A DNA stretch of 64,000 bases from Paramesorhizobium endophyticum (GTDB lineage: Bacteria > Pseudomonadota > Alphaproteobacteria > Rhizobiales > Rhizobiaceae), in NCBI RefSeq assembly GCF_014640615.1, contig NZ_BMHH01000003.1, positions 117,823 through 181,822 on the forward strand, given 5' to 3'. Shown here in pieces: positions 28,760 through 37,999 of this stretch (its first letter is position 1; each line of letters starts with the position of its first letter). The position numbers and the translations under genes are program-made. The notes under the pieces were generated by a model. The model worked only from the letters and a program-made list of their open reading frames with translations. It did no database searches and was not told where the DNA came from.

Positions 28760-29869
28760 TTAATCCGGCAATCCCTGGGGCACAAAGCGGCTGCCGTCAT
28801 AGCGGAATAGCCCGTAGGGATGGTCCGCGCGGATGCCGGGTTCGTCAAAGCGGATGGGGCCGAGCGCGGTGTCGAATGTCCTGCTGCGCAGCATGGCCTG
28901 TGCCGGCTGTTTTCCCGCTTCCCCCGCCGCTGCCGCGTCCATGGCGATCTGCAGCGTCGCGTAGCCCGGCACGGCATAGCCTTCCGGCTCTCTGCCCGCC
29001 GTGCGGAAGGCGGCGACCGCTGATGCAGCCGAGGGGAGGGTGTCGGCTTCAGGCACGGCGATCATCAACGTGCCGGGCGCGAGGTCGGGGCCTTCGGGTG
29101 CGGCGCGCAGGGTCTCGCCTCCCACGGCCGTCACGGGGTGGCCGATTGCGGACGCGGCGCTGGCGATTGCCGCCGCATCGCTGCGCTCGCCGCCGATGAA
29201 GATTTGTGTCGCGCCGGACCGGCGGATGAGCGCCGCCAGCGCCGACTGGTTGTCGAGGCCAGGGCGGAAGGTCTCGGCCAGCACGGGCTTCAGCCCCTTT
29301 GCCTCCAGGCTCGCGCGCACGCCATGCGCGAGTTCGCGGCCTGGGATCGTCCCGTCATCGAGGATGGCGAACGGCTTGTCGCGCCACAGGCGGCCGAGGA
29401 TATCACCAATGGCGGACGCCTCGCGGTCGCGCGGCATGGCGAGCCGAAACACGGGGAAGGGGGCTTTGGCCCGCCTCTCCGTCAGGCCGCGTTCGCGGAT
29501 GGCGGGGGTGATGACAGGGATGTTCTTTTCGGACAGGAGGGGCAGCGCCGCCTCCAGCGCTTCCATGCAGAGAAAGCCGGTGACGACCCGCACCTGGGCT
29601 TCGATGAACGTCGCCGCTGCGGCAAGGCCGCCTTCCGCCGTGCATTTATCGTCTGTGATGATGGGAGTGACCGCGTGGCCCCGAGGCGCCGCCGTCGTCG
29701 CCGCGATGTGCGCGCCGTCGGCAAGCTGCTGGCCGAGAAGTGCGAAGGGACCCGAAAGTGGCGCGGCGACGCCGATGCGCATGTCGGCCCGGGCGGTGGA
29801 TAAAGCCGCCGGAACAGACAGGACAAGGCTCAAGAGTACCGTTCGAAGAAGCAGGAAACGCTTCATCAT
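28760..29869 (-). CDS. Periplasmic branched-chain amino acid-type binding protein (LivK-like)
   Basis: A 369-residue exported receptor (signal peptide ending near STARA) of the type I periplasmic binding fold used by LIV-type ABC transporters. MRIGVAAPLSGPFALLGQQLADGAHIA (about residues 30-56) is the family opening. AEGGLAAAATFIE and PVITPAIRERGLTE carry ligand-loop positions. No permease or ATPase genes lie beside it, so it is an orphan receptor that either feeds a transporter elsewhere or senses a ligand. Confidence 0.85.
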   Translation of the reverse strand: MMKRFLLLRTVLLSLVLSVPAALSTARADMRIGVAAPLSGPFALLGQQLADGAHIAATTAAPRGHAVTPIITDDKCTAEGGLAAAATFIEAQVRVVTGFLCMEALEAALPLLSEKNIPVITPAIRERGLTERRAKAPFPVFRLAMPRDREASAIGDILGRLWRDKPFAILDDGTIPGRELAHGVRASLEAKGLKPVLAETFRPGLDNQSALAALIRRSGATQIFIGGERSDAAAIASAASAIGHPVTAVGGETLRAAPEGPDLAPGTLMIAVPEADTLPSAASAVAAFRTAGREPEGYAVPGYATLQIAMDAAAAGEAGKQPAQAMLRSRTFDTALGPIRFDEPGIRADHPYGLFRYDGSRFVPQGLPD

Positions 29870-29990
29870 CCCAACTTTGCCGTTCCCTCAATTATTATTC
29901 AATCATAAAGCGCGTAGCGGTTTCCTTGCGCCCGCGCAATGGCGCATTCTCTATATCCAATCGATACCGGCTGGCTTATACAAGCTAGCC

Positions 29991-30539
29991 ATGTTTACCG
30001 GAAGCCATGAATCGAACGTGCCCGACGTGAAGGACGAACCGCTGAAGACGCCTGCCATCGACCCGCAATCCTATCGCGACGCCATGAGCCATTTTGCCGG
30101 TGCTGTGCATGTGGTGACCACGGACGGCCCGGCGGGGCGGCGCGGCGTGACGATCTCCGCCGCCTGCTCGGTCTCGGACCACCCGGCGACAGTGCTGATC
30201 TGCCTGCTGCGCGAGCATGAGCAGAACCGTCTTTTCGTCGAGAACGGCGTCTTCGCGCTGAACACGCTTGCCGCAAAGCACCGGCCCCTGTCGGAAGCCT
30301 TCTCGGGCCGGATGGCCTTGGCCCCGGAGGAGCGCTTTGCACTCGGCGACTGGGAAGTGATGCTGAGCGGCGCGCCTGTTCTCACGGATGCGCTCGCGGT
30401 CTTCGATTGCCGCATCGTGGAAAAACAGGATTTCGCCACGCATTACGTTCTCTTCGGCGAGGTGCTGGATCTTCGCTTGGGCAGGCAGGAAGAGGCATTG
30501 ATCTACCTCAACCGCCGCTATCATACGCTGGATTTGTAA
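29991..30539 (+). CDS. Flavin reductase-like (RutF/HpaC-type) protein
   Basis: A 182-residue FMN-binding split-barrel protein that usually supplies reduced flavin to a partner monooxygenase. YRDAMSHFAGAVHVVTTDGPAGRRGVTISAACSVSDHPATVLICL (about residues 26-70) is the family core. FALNTLAAKH and HYVLFGEVLDL follow. The ATG at 29991 is chosen because the open frame upstream merely shadows the opposite-strand receptor gene. No monooxygenase gene is adjacent; a luciferase-like enzyme at 3.1-4.1 kb is too distant to claim as its partner. It is co-oriented with the hydrolase gene, 21 bases downstream. Confidence 0.87.
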   Translation: MFTGSHESNVPDVKDEPLKTPAIDPQSYRDAMSHFAGAVHVVTTDGPAGRRGVTISAACSVSDHPATVLICLLREHEQNRLFVENGVFALNTLAAKHRPLSEAFSGRMALAPEERFALGDWEVMLSGAPVLTDALAVFDCRIVEKQDFATHYVLFGEVLDLRLGRQEEALIYLNRRYHTLDL

Positions 30540-30560
30540 CCGTTCAGGCTGGGAGGGGGC

Positions 30561-31442
30561 ATGAAGGGCGGATGGAAACTGTCATTGGCCGCGCTGTGCC
30601 TGCTGGCGCTGCCTGCCGCCGCAAAGGCCCAGCTCGCGCCCTACAAGGACGATTATTTCGCCTATCCCGGCATCCTCAAAACCGATGACGGCGGCGATCA
30701 TCTCACCGTCGATTATTCCGAGATGCGCGATATCAACGGCCGCGATGCGATCCCTGAGAAGCGCGTCAAGGACGCCTATGTCTCGCTGAAACCGCGGCGC
30801 TCGCAGAAGGACATGACCGTCGCGACGCCGGCCGGGCCGGTGAAAACCCTGGCCGTGGGCGAGCAAAACAATGCCTCGCTCATTGTCCTCTATCTGCACG
30901 GGCAGGGCGGCAACCGCCTGCAAGGCATGAACGATTATACGTTCGGCGGAAATTTCAACCGGCTGAAAAATCTGATGGCGCGCAATGGCGGGCTTTATCT
31001 CTCGCCCGATTTCAGCGATTTCGGCGAGAAGGGCGCGGCGGAGATCGCCAGCCTGATCATGCACATGAAGGCTGCTTCACCGCAAGCGCCTGTTATCGTC
31101 GCCTGCGGCTCGGCGGGCGGTCAGCTCTGCTGGCGGCTGGCGAGGGATAAGGCGGTGGCGGACAAGCTCTCCGGGCTCGTGCTGCTCGGCTCGATGTGGG
31201 ACGAGGATTTCCTGTCCTCGCCGGCCTTCAAGCGTAGAGTGCCGGTGTTTTTCGGCCATGGCAGCCGCGATCCGGTCTTCGCGGTGGAAAAGCAGGAGGC
31301 GTTCTATCGCGCAATCCGCAAGGTCGCGCCCGGTTATCCCGTCCGCTTCCACCGCTTCGAGAGCGGAAACCACGGAACGCCGATCCGCATGACGGACTGG
31401 CGCGTAGTATTGAACTGGATGCTGGAGAGACGGCCGCAATAG
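30561..31442 (+). CDS. Secreted alpha/beta hydrolase
   Basis: A 293-residue exported protein (signal peptide ending near AKAQL). LIVLYLHGQGGNR (about residues 111-123) forms the oxyanion loop, ACGSAGGQLCW (about 179-189) the nucleophile elbow, HGSRDPVF (about 235-242) the acid, and ESGNHGTP (about 268-275) the His. The G-S-A-G-G elbow is unusual but complete. The substrate may be an ester or phospholipid; not determined. GGGAGGGGG precedes the ATG. It may be co-transcribed with the flavin reductase gene. Confidence 0.75.
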   Translation: MKGGWKLSLAALCLLALPAAAKAQLAPYKDDYFAYPGILKTDDGGDHLTVDYSEMRDINGRDAIPEKRVKDAYVSLKPRRSQKDMTVATPAGPVKTLAVGEQNNASLIVLYLHGQGGNRLQGMNDYTFGGNFNRLKNLMARNGGLYLSPDFSDFGEKGAAEIASLIMHMKAASPQAPVIVACGSAGGQLCWRLARDKAVADKLSGLVLLGSMWDEDFLSSPAFKRRVPVFFGHGSRDPVFAVEKQEAFYRAIRKVAPGYPVRFHRFESGNHGTPIRMTDWRVVLNWMLERRPQ

Positions 31443-31613
31443 AGCATCGCCCCAAAAGTTGCATAGTTTCTGGACAGGGTTATGCGGCTCAATAGGCTGT
31501 GGAACGATTCGAAATTCTCCCCCTCTGTGACCTTCCTGTCACTCGACAATCGGGCAAAACCGAATAGTTTCCGGCCTAACATCCACCCTCCTTCCCCCAT
31601 GAGGTTTTAAGCC

Positions 31614-32132
31614 ATGCGTGCTTGCGTCCGGACCGGGACACACATTCTAATGCTCACCCTGCTGGCCCCCCTTGCTGCCTGCTCGACCGCTTCGCAAAAG
31701 CCGGTACCCGTGGTGGCCGCTCCCGCCAAGACGAATGCGGCCAAGGCGACGGCGGCTGCGAAGCCGTCTCCTGCCAGGACGTTCAATCCGCTGGGCGCTC
31801 TCACGCAGCCGTTGCGTGGCGATGTCGACCCCACGCTCGCCCGCGCCTGCGTCTCGGCGGCGGCGGACAAATATTACCTGCCGGAAAGCGTCATCACCCC
31901 GCTCGACTCGCGCTCCGCCGGGGGCGGCAACACGGCGGTGACGCTGAAGGTGGATCTGCGCGACGCGCTCTGCACCGTCGGCGCCAATGGCTCGGTGCGC
32001 TCGGTGGTGGATACCTCCCCGAAGAGCGCCGACCAGATTGCGGCTGAAGAAGCAGCTGCCAAGAAAGCCGCGATGCCTGCCAGCGCGACGAAGAGCAAGA
32101 AGCCCGCTGCGAAGAAGAAAAAGGGTAGCTAA
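31614..32132 (+). CDS. Predicted lipoprotein with Lys/Ala-rich tail
   Basis: A 172-residue protein with signal peptide and lipobox LAAC (Cys about residue 23). An Ala/Pro/Lys linker (about 24-58) precedes a compact domain (about 65-145) containing CVSAAADKYYLPE and DALCTVGANGSVRSV, whose two cysteines may pair. The last 30 residues are very Lys/Ala-rich. Such tails can bind peptidoglycan or polyanions, but nothing is proven. Convergent with cobJ. Confidence 0.7.
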   Translation: MRACVRTGTHILMLTLLAPLAACSTASQKPVPVVAAPAKTNAAKATAAAKPSPARTFNPLGALTQPLRGDVDPTLARACVSAAADKYYLPESVITPLDSRSAGGGNTAVTLKVDLRDALCTVGANGSVRSVVDTSPKSADQIAAEEAAAKKAAMPASATKSKKPAAKKKKGS

Positions 32133-32184
32133 GCGGCGGTTTTATGGAAATCCCAGCGGGACAGCGCCCCGCTGCATTCCCGTT

Positions 32185-33609
32185 TCAAGACGACGGCTTC
32201 CCCGCCCCATACCAGCGCGGAGTATAAACCCACTCACCGCCACCGTGTTTCCCGAAGCGCTGCGTCGTCGTAGCCCCCACGATCAGCACCGTTCGCATAT
32301 CCACCTGATCCGGCGTCAGCGCGCCGAGGCTGGTGACGGAGACGGTTTCCCCCGGCCTGCCGACATCCCGTCCGAGCACGACGGGCGTCTCCGGCGCGCG
32401 GTGCTTACGTAGAATATCGAGCGCTTCGCCCAGCTGCCATGGGCGCGCCTTGGAGATCGGATTGTAGAGCGCAATGACGAAGTCGGCCTGCGCCGCGTGG
32501 TTGAGCCGGTCGGTGATCGTCGCCCATGGCTTCAGATTGTCCGATAGTGACAGGATGCAGAAATCATGGCCGAGCGGCGCGCCGATGCGGGCGGCGGCGG
32601 CCATGGCGGCGGATATGCCGGGGAGAATGACGAGCTCCACCTCGTGCCATGCGGGGTCGCTCGATTCATGCAGCGCTTCCAGCACCGCCGCCGCCATGGC
32701 GAAGATGCCGGGGTCGCCCGAGGACACCATGGCGACCGAACGTCCGCTTGCGGCAAGCGCGAAGGCATGGCGGGCGCGCTGCATTTCCTCGCGATTGTCG
32801 GTCATGTGCTGGATCTGGTCGGGCCGGAAGGGGCCTGCCATGCGCACATAGGTCTCGTATCCCAGAATATCCTCCGCCCGCTGCAATTCCTGCCGCACGG
32901 CGGGAGCCATCAGCATGGGATCGCCGGGGCCGAGGCCGACGACGGCAAGCCGCCCGCGTTTGGCTCCCCGGGCCGGAGTCGCGTAATAAAGAAGCTCGTT
33001 CTCTTGCGGCTCGCGGTTTTCCGTCACCACGGAGATGGTCAGGCGTCCGTCCGGGTCGAGCGGCAGTTTTGAACCCACCAGCCATGGCGCATCGCCAACG
33101 AGCTTGGCCTTCTCGCCAGCCAGCAGGTCGGAGATGAATTTCTTGCCCGCGCCCGGATTGACGAGCGTATAGCTCGAAGGCGGGTGGAGCAGGTTGACGC
33201 CGAAGCGCAGTTCGCCCGTAGTGGTGATAGCGGGGGCGACATCGAAGGCGGCGGCGATGCGGCGGGCGAGATCATTGACGCCCGAGAGGCCGCCCAGCAG
33301 CGGCACCACGGCGCTGCCGTCTTCCGCCACAGCCAGCACCGGCGGCTCGGCCCGCTTGTTTTCAAGGAGCCGCGCCAGCGCCCTGATGACGATGCCTGTG
33401 GCGCAGAGGGCGACAATGGGCCGTCCCGCCTCATAGAGCTCGCGGAGCGTGGCTCCGAAATCGGCAAAAGGGATATCTGCCTGTTTGACTCTGGGTTGGA
33501 GGCCATAAATATCCCCGTCCCCCAGCGCGAGACGGATATGCCGGGCTGTTTCGAGGCTGTTTTCCCCCAGGATGAGGATGGCCGGGCGGCCTGTTTCTGC
33601 GCGTTCCAT
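32185..33609 (-). CDS. cobJ: CbiG N-terminal/middle domains fused to precorrin-3B C17-methyltransferase
   Basis: A two-part enzyme of 474 residues. The first part (about residues 1-210) matches CbiG N-terminal and middle domains (ALCATGIVIRALARLLENK, VPLLGGLSGVNDLARRIA). The second is the CobJ methylase, starting RGRLAVVGLGPGDPMLMAP, with VSSGDPGIFAMA and ILPGISAAMAAAARIGAPLGHDF. CobJ methylates C17 and contracts the ring. The CbiG C-terminal (CobE-like) domain is absent. The ATG at 33609 shares one base with the cobI stop (TGATG), favouring it over a GTG 12 bases earlier. Confidence 0.88.
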   Translation of the reverse strand: MERAETGRPAILILGENSLETARHIRLALGDGDIYGLQPRVKQADIPFADFGATLRELYEAGRPIVALCATGIVIRALARLLENKRAEPPVLAVAEDGSAVVPLLGGLSGVNDLARRIAAAFDVAPAITTTGELRFGVNLLHPPSSYTLVNPGAGKKFISDLLAGEKAKLVGDAPWLVGSKLPLDPDGRLTISVVTENREPQENELLYYATPARGAKRGRLAVVGLGPGDPMLMAPAVRQELQRAEDILGYETYVRMAGPFRPDQIQHMTDNREEMQRARHAFALAASGRSVAMVSSGDPGIFAMAAAVLEALHESSDPAWHEVELVILPGISAAMAAAARIGAPLGHDFCILSLSDNLKPWATITDRLNHAAQADFVIALYNPISKARPWQLGEALDILRKHRAPETPVVLGRDVGRPGETVSVTSLGALTPDQVDMRTVLIVGATTTQRFGKHGGGEWVYTPRWYGAGKPSS

Positions 33610-34343
33610 CAGCCGTTCCACTTCTGGCCGGGTACGAGGATCAGCGAGAAATAGGGCGACTTCTCCGGCTCCACCTCCTTGAGCGGAATGATGCGCTCGT
33701 TACTCATGGTCGCGCGCTCCACATAAAGCGCCCGGTCTATAAGGCCGAGTTCTTCCAGAACGCCGCGCACTTTCGCCAGATTCTGCCCGAGCTTCATGAT
33801 GACAGCCGCTTCCGTATCGGCGAGGCGTCGCTTGAGTTCGGCGGCGTCGAGTACGCCAGAGAGCACGGTCAAGGTCTGGTTGCGATAGGCGACCGGTGCG
33901 CCCAGCACCGCAGCCGCTCCAAGGAACGAGCAGACACCCGGCACGACTTCGGTCTCGTAATGCTGCGCCAGCCGGTCATGGATATACATGAACGAGCCGT
34001 AGAACAGCGGGTCTCCCTCGGCGATGACGGCGACATCGCGCCCTGCGTCGAGATGCTCGGCGAGGGTGGTGGCGATCCCCGCGTAGAACTCGCTGATGAT
34101 CGTCTCGTAATCCATGCCGGAGGGGAGCTTTTCGGTCGTCACGGGATAGACGAGCGGCAGCAGGGTCTGATCAGGCGAAAGATATTCCTCAACGATGGAA
34201 AGTGCGTTTCCCTTCTTGCCCCTAGCGGCATGATAGGCGACCACAGGCGCTGCCTTCAGCCGTTTCAGGGCCTTCACGGTGATGAGTTCAGGGTCGCCTG
34301 GGCCGACGCCCAGGCCAAAAAGCCGACCGGGCTTCACCATCAT
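33609..34343 (-). CDS. cobI: Precorrin-2 C20-methyltransferase
   Basis: SAM-dependent methylase of the cobalamin pathway, 244 residues. [19 protein letters not shown] (about residues 8-26) is the tetrapyrrole-methylase opening. [13 protein letters not shown] (about 104-116) and [19 protein letters not shown] (about 131-149) complete the SAM site. The start overlaps the cobH stop (GAATGATGG), with a second ATG 3 bases later as an alternative. An upstream in-frame extension over cobH is a shadow. It is part of the tightly packed cobG-cobH-cobI-cobJ operon. Confidence 0.95.
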   Translation of the reverse strand: MMVKPGRLFGLGVGPGDPELITVKALKRLKAAPVVAYHAARGKKGNALSIVEEYLSPDQTLLPLVYPVTTEKLPSGMDYETIISEFYAGIATTLAEHLDAGRDVAVIAEGDPLFYGSFMYIHDRLAQHYETEVVPGVCSFLGAAAVLGAPVAYRNQTLTVLSGVLDAAELKRRLADTEAAVIMKLGQNLAKVRGVLEELGLIDRALYVERATMSNERIIPLKEVEPEKSPYFSLILVPGQKWNG

Positions 34344-34978
34344 TCCCGCTCCGTGGCGAGCGCGTTGACCGCCGCCGCCGCCATGGCGCTGCCGCCGCGC
34401 CGTCCCCGGACGATGACGAAGGGGACGCCGCGGCTGTCCTCCGCCAGCGCATCCTTCGATTCCGCCGCCCCGACGAAGCCGACGGGAAAGCCGAGGATCA
34501 GGGCCGGCTTCGGCGCGCCTTCGTCGAGCATTTCGAGAAGGCGGAAGAGGGCGGTCGGCGCATTGCCGATGGCGACGACGCTGCCCGCCAGAAAGGGGCG
34601 CCACAGCTCGAGCGCCACGGCGGAGCGGGTATTGCCCATTTCCTTAGCCAGCGCGGGCACGGACGGGTCGGAGAGGGTGCAGATCACCTCATTGTTCGCA
34701 GGCAGGCGCGAGCGGGTGACGCCCTCGGCCACCATGCGCGCGTCGCAGAGGATCGGCGCGCCCTTGGCCAGCGCCTTGCGCCCGGCTTCACCCGCGCCCT
34801 GCGAGAAGACCAGATCGTCCACTACATCCACCATGCCGCTGGCATGGGCGACGCGCACGGCGAGCTTTTCCAGATCGGCGGGAATGCGCGATAGGTCCGT
34901 CTCGGCGCGGATGATAGAGAAGGAACGGTCGTAAATCTGCTGGCCGTCCTTGATATAGTCGATTTTATTATCGGGCAT
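34340..34978 (-). CDS. cobH: Precorrin-8X methylmutase
   Basis: Moves the C11 methyl group to C12, giving hydrogenobyrinate. The 212 residues contain [18 protein letters not shown] (about 15-32), with the catalytic His of the family expected in RVAHASGM (about 42-49). [14 protein letters not shown] and [13 protein letters not shown] (about 163-175) are conserved. It lies 3 bases after cobG and overlaps cobI by 4 bases. Confidence 0.96.
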   Translation of the reverse strand: MPDNKIDYIKDGQQIYDRSFSIIRAETDLSRIPADLEKLAVRVAHASGMVDVVDDLVFSQGAGEAGRKALAKGAPILCDARMVAEGVTRSRLPANNEVICTLSDPSVPALAKEMGNTRSAVALELWRPFLAGSVVAIGNAPTALFRLLEMLDEGAPKPALILGFPVGFVGAAESKDALAEDSRGVPFVIVRGRRGGSAMAAAAVNALATERE

Positions 34979-34981
34979 CGG

Positions 34982-36481
34982 TCATTTCCCGGCGGTGTTG
35001 AGTAAAAGCGCCGCTTCCTCGATTGTGATGTTTGCCGCCAATAGCCGTCCGAAGCGCGATGGTCCAGCGGGATGGCGTAAAAAGAGGTCATAACGCCCTT
35101 CACCGACCGCGATGAGCGTGGCCGGGGCGGGGCGGATGGCGGCGCAGGATTTCGGGCAGCCGGTCAGATGCACGGGCGCGGCCTCGTCGAGCAGCCCGGC
35201 AAGCTTCGCGGCGTCGGCTTGCGTGTCGGCAAGTGCCGAGACGCAGCCGGTTGAGCCGGAGCAGGTGATGATACCTGCAAGCGGATGGCCCGGCTCGCCA
35301 ATAAGGCCGGTGGCGGAGAGACGCTCCAGAACGCTGGGGGCCTGGGCTGCGACAATGTCGGGCAGGAGCACGCCTTGCCAAGGCGTCAGGCGAATCTGCC
35401 CGCCATTGGCTTCGGCGGCGATATGGGCAATTGCGCGCAGCCGCTTCGGTGTGAGTCGCCCGAGCGGTGCGGCGGCTCCCGCATAGGCGAGCCCTTCCTG
35501 CCGCTGCGGATGCACACCCAGATGCGCGAAAGGGCGTGGAGCAGCGCGATGCCAGTCCGTGGCGGGAGCGACAGGGAAGGCGAGGCGGGTTTTTAGCCGA
35601 TCCAGCACCTCCGATGCGGGCATTTCGGCGAGAAGATGCTTCATGCGCGTGACGCCAGGACGCGTGGCGCTCAATTCCAGGAAGAGGTCGAGCAGGCCGG
35701 TGATGAGGGCAGGGGCATTTTCGAGGGCGACCATGCCGAAGCCATGCTCCCTCCTTCCCCCTTGCGGGGAAGGTGCCCGCGTCAGCGGGCGGATGGGGGT
35801 GGTGACGCTTGCGCTTTTGCTGAAGACAGAGGCGCAAGCGTCACCACCCCCATCCGTCTGCTCCGCAGACACCTTCCCCGCAAGGGGGAAGGAGGGTGCC
35901 ACCGGCGGACATGAGGCGAGACCGAAGACGAAGCGCTCGCGATCCTCGGTTGCCGCAAGCCAAATATCGCTCGTATGGTTGGTGACAGCGCAAGCTTCGC
36001 CGCCGTCGAGCAGAATCGAAAATTTCGGCGATAGCGCGTGATAAACGGGTGTCAGTTGCAGCGTTTCGAGCAGGTTTTCGGCCAGCGGCAGCGTATCGAT
36101 AAGGAACGCGGCGTCGATCCCTGCAGTCGCATTGACCATCACATTGCGGATATCGTCGCCCTCGGGCACGAGCGGCCCCAGCCTTGCCGCCGTAAGCGCC
36201 AGAATCACATATTCCTCATCACCAAGGCCGATCCCACGCAATTGCAGATTGGCGCGGCTGGTGAGTTCGATGATGCCGTTGCCATATCTTTCCGCGACAT
36301 CGGCGACCGCGCGCGCCTGGGACGTAGAAAGGCGACCGCAGGAGAGCTTCACCCGGCAGATGCGCCCATCCGCGGCTTCCGTCATGCGGAACAGGCCGGG
36401 GCAGGCGGATCGCCTTTCCACCCTGTCGCCCGATATGGCGCATGCTTTCAGCACTCGGTTTTCTCCGTTCCGTCTTGTCAT
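34982..36481 (-). CDS. cobG: Precorrin-3B synthase (oxygen-dependent) with an in-frame repeat insertion
   Basis: Monooxygenase that converts precorrin-3A to precorrin-3B in the aerobic B12 pathway. It resembles nitrite/sulfite reductases: two ferredoxin-like halves and four cysteines in CSGSTGC (407, 413) and HLTGCPKSC (442, 446) for the [4Fe-4S] cluster. At 499 residues it is about 50 longer than the usual roughly 450. The excess, about residues 196-245, is encoded by a palindromic intergenic-type repeat (35749-35896) read through without a stop. The flanking sequence resumes normally at HGFGMVALENAP. It may still be functional if the insert loops out. First gene of the cobGHIJ operon. Confidence 0.92.
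   Translation of the reverse strand: MTRRNGENRVLKACAISGDRVERRSACPGLFRMTEAADGRICRVKLSCGRLSTSQARAVADVAERYGNGIIELTSRANLQLRGIGLGDEEYVILALTAARLGPLVPEGDDIRNVMVNATAGIDAAFLIDTLPLAENLLETLQLTPVYHALSPKFSILLDGGEACAVTNHTSDIWLAATEDRERFVFGLASCPPVAPSFPLAGKVSAEQTDGGGDACASVFSKSASVTTPIRPLTRAPSPQGGRREHGFGMVALENAPALITGLLDLFLELSATRPGVTRMKHLLAEMPASEVLDRLKTRLAFPVAPATDWHRAAPRPFAHLGVHPQRQEGLAYAGAAAPLGRLTPKRLRAIAHIAAEANGGQIRLTPWQGVLLPDIVAAQAPSVLERLSATGLIGEPGHPLAGIITCSGSTGCVSALADTQADAAKLAGLLDEAAPVHLTGCPKSCAAIRPAPATLIAVGEGRYDLFLRHPAGPSRFGRLLAANITIEEAALLLNTAGK
35749..35896. repeat. Palindromic repeat element inserted in frame within cobG
   Basis: A 148-bp element with terminal arms ccctccttcccccttgcggg / ccgcaagggggaaggaggg and an inner long stem GGGGGTGGTGACGCTTGCGC / GCGCAAGCGTCACCACCCCC. 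It closely matches the intergenic copy at 46636-46778 and the partial copy at 1-40. In the cobG frame it encodes a Pro/Ser/Gly-rich stretch of about 50 residues with no stop. Confidence 0.9.
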
Positions 36482-36544
36482 CCAGATGTTATATCACCAT
36501 CACACCTATCGAAAACATGATTACGAACAAGGTCTGGAAGCGAC

Positions 36545-37753
36545 ATGACACCATGGCTGACGATCATCGGCATCGGCGAAGACGGCATGGACGGGCTCGG
36601 CCGCGCCGCGCGTGAAGCGTTGGCCACTGCAAAGATCATCTTCGGCGGCAGGCGGCATCTCGATTTTCTGGACAGCGATATCAAAGGTGAACGCGTTCCG
36701 TGGCCGGCGCCGTTTTCCGCAGGTATCGACATGGTCCTGGCGCATCGGGGCGCGCCGGTTGTGGTGCTGGCGAGCGGCGACCCGATGTTCTATGGCGTGG
36801 GGGCGGTGTTTGCGCGTCATGTCGCCCGTCAGGAAATGCATATTCTGCCATTTCCGTCCTCCTTCTCGCTGGCGGCGGCGCGCATGGCCTGGCCCCTGCA
36901 GGATGTGACCCTGCTCAGCGTCCATGGCCGTCCGCTGGAAATAATCGAAGCTTACATTCAGCCCGGCAACCGGCTGTTGATCCTCAGCAATGATGGGGAA
37001 ACCCCGGCACAAACGGCGCGGATGCTGGAGGCGCGCGGCTTCGGCGAGAGCCATATCACGGTCCTCGAACATCTGGGCGGACCGAAAGAGCGCCAGCTCG
37101 ACGGCAAGGCGAGCGGTTGGGCGCATGGGCGCACCGCCGATCTCAACGTGCTCGCCGTCGAAAGCAGGGGCGGGGCACGGGCTTTTTCGCTGCTGGCCGG
37201 GCTGCCCGACGCGGCGTTCGAGAATGATGGGCAACTCACCAAGCGCGACGTGCGTGCCGCCACGCTCGGCCGCCTCGCGCCGAAGCCGCGCGAATTGCTC
37301 TGGGATGTGGGGGCGGGGTGCGGCTCCATCGGCATTGAATGGATGCGCGCTCACTCCACCTGCCGCGCCATCGCCATCGAGGCGCATGAACAACGTCAGG
37401 GCATGATCGAGCGCAACCGCCTTGCGCTCGGCGTGCCGGGGCTCGAACTCGTCAAGGGCGAGGCGCCGGGCGCATTGGCCGGCCTCGAAGCGCCGGATGC
37501 GGTTTTCATCGGCGGCGGCTTTACCGATGAAGGTATGGCGGAGGCCTGCTGGAATAGCTTGAAGCCTGGCGGGCGGCTCGTCGCCAATGCCGTGACCATC
37601 CAGAGCGAAATGATGCTGGTGGAATGGCAGAGGAAGATCGGCGGGGAACTAACGCGGCTGTCCGTCAGCCACGCCGCGCCGCTGGGAGGATTTGACGTCT
37701 GGCGGCAGGCGCTGCCGGTGACGATGCTTTCGGCGGTGAAGCCGATGGAGTAA
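36545..37753 (+). CDS. cobL: Precorrin-6Y C5,15-methyltransferase (decarboxylating)
   Basis: A bifunctional 402-residue enzyme. The N-terminal half (about residues 1-200) is a tetrapyrrole methylase ([42 protein letters not shown]). The C-terminal half is a Rossmann methyltransferase/decarboxylase ([16 protein letters not shown], about 257-272; [21 protein letters not shown]). It adds methyls at C5 and C15 and removes the acetate carboxyl. It is divergent from cobG across only 63 bp, which must hold both promoters. GGAAG precedes the start. Confidence 0.96.
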   Translation: MTPWLTIIGIGEDGMDGLGRAAREALATAKIIFGGRRHLDFLDSDIKGERVPWPAPFSAGIDMVLAHRGAPVVVLASGDPMFYGVGAVFARHVARQEMHILPFPSSFSLAAARMAWPLQDVTLLSVHGRPLEIIEAYIQPGNRLLILSNDGETPAQTARMLEARGFGESHITVLEHLGGPKERQLDGKASGWAHGRTADLNVLAVESRGGARAFSLLAGLPDAAFENDGQLTKRDVRAATLGRLAPKPRELLWDVGAGCGSIGIEWMRAHSTCRAIAIEAHEQRQGMIERNRLALGVPGLELVKGEAPGALAGLEAPDAVFIGGGFTDEGMAEACWNSLKPGGRLVANAVTIQSEMMLVEWQRKIGGELTRLSVSHAAPLGGFDVWRQALPVTMLSAVKPME

Positions 37754-37783
37754 GATGATCTGGGAAATCTGGGGAGGGGGAAG

Positions 37784-37999
37784 ATGTCATTGGTTCGTAA
37801 TGAGCGGATAAAGCTGCTGGCGTCCAATCTGGACCGGCTGTCTACCGCATTCATTGCCGTGGGCGTTCTCGGCAATACGTTCACTTTTACACCGGGGGCT
37901 AGCATGCTTTTCCCCGCGTTGAATATCGCAGCTTGGATTTTTCCGGCAATTATTCTACATTTAATAGCAAGTTTGGTTCTCGGGAGACTACGGGCATGA
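37784..37999 (+). CDS. Small two-helix membrane protein
   Basis: A 71-residue protein with a short basic N-terminus and two hydrophobic segments (about residues 21-37 and 43-66) ending LVLGRLRA. A strong ribosome site (GGAGGGGGAAG) lies upstream, 30 bases after cobL. Its stop overlaps the start of the next small membrane frame (ATGA), so the two were built as a coupled pair. No family is recognised. It could be co-transcribed with cobL but need not be related to B12. Confidence 0.6.
   Translation: MSLVRNERIKLLASNLDRLSTAFIAVGVLGNTFTFTPGASMLFPALNIAAWIFPAIILHLIASLVLGRLRA

Noticed and set aside
29001..29990. N-terminal extension of the flavin reductase gene
   Set aside because: This part overlaps the opposite-strand receptor gene and reads as Arg/Ser/Ala-rich shadow; the real family domain begins after the ATG at 29991.
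36482..36544. Cobalamin riboswitch between cobG and cobL
   Set aside because: Only 63 bases separate the divergent genes, far too short for the riboswitch, and no B12-box-like motif is visible.
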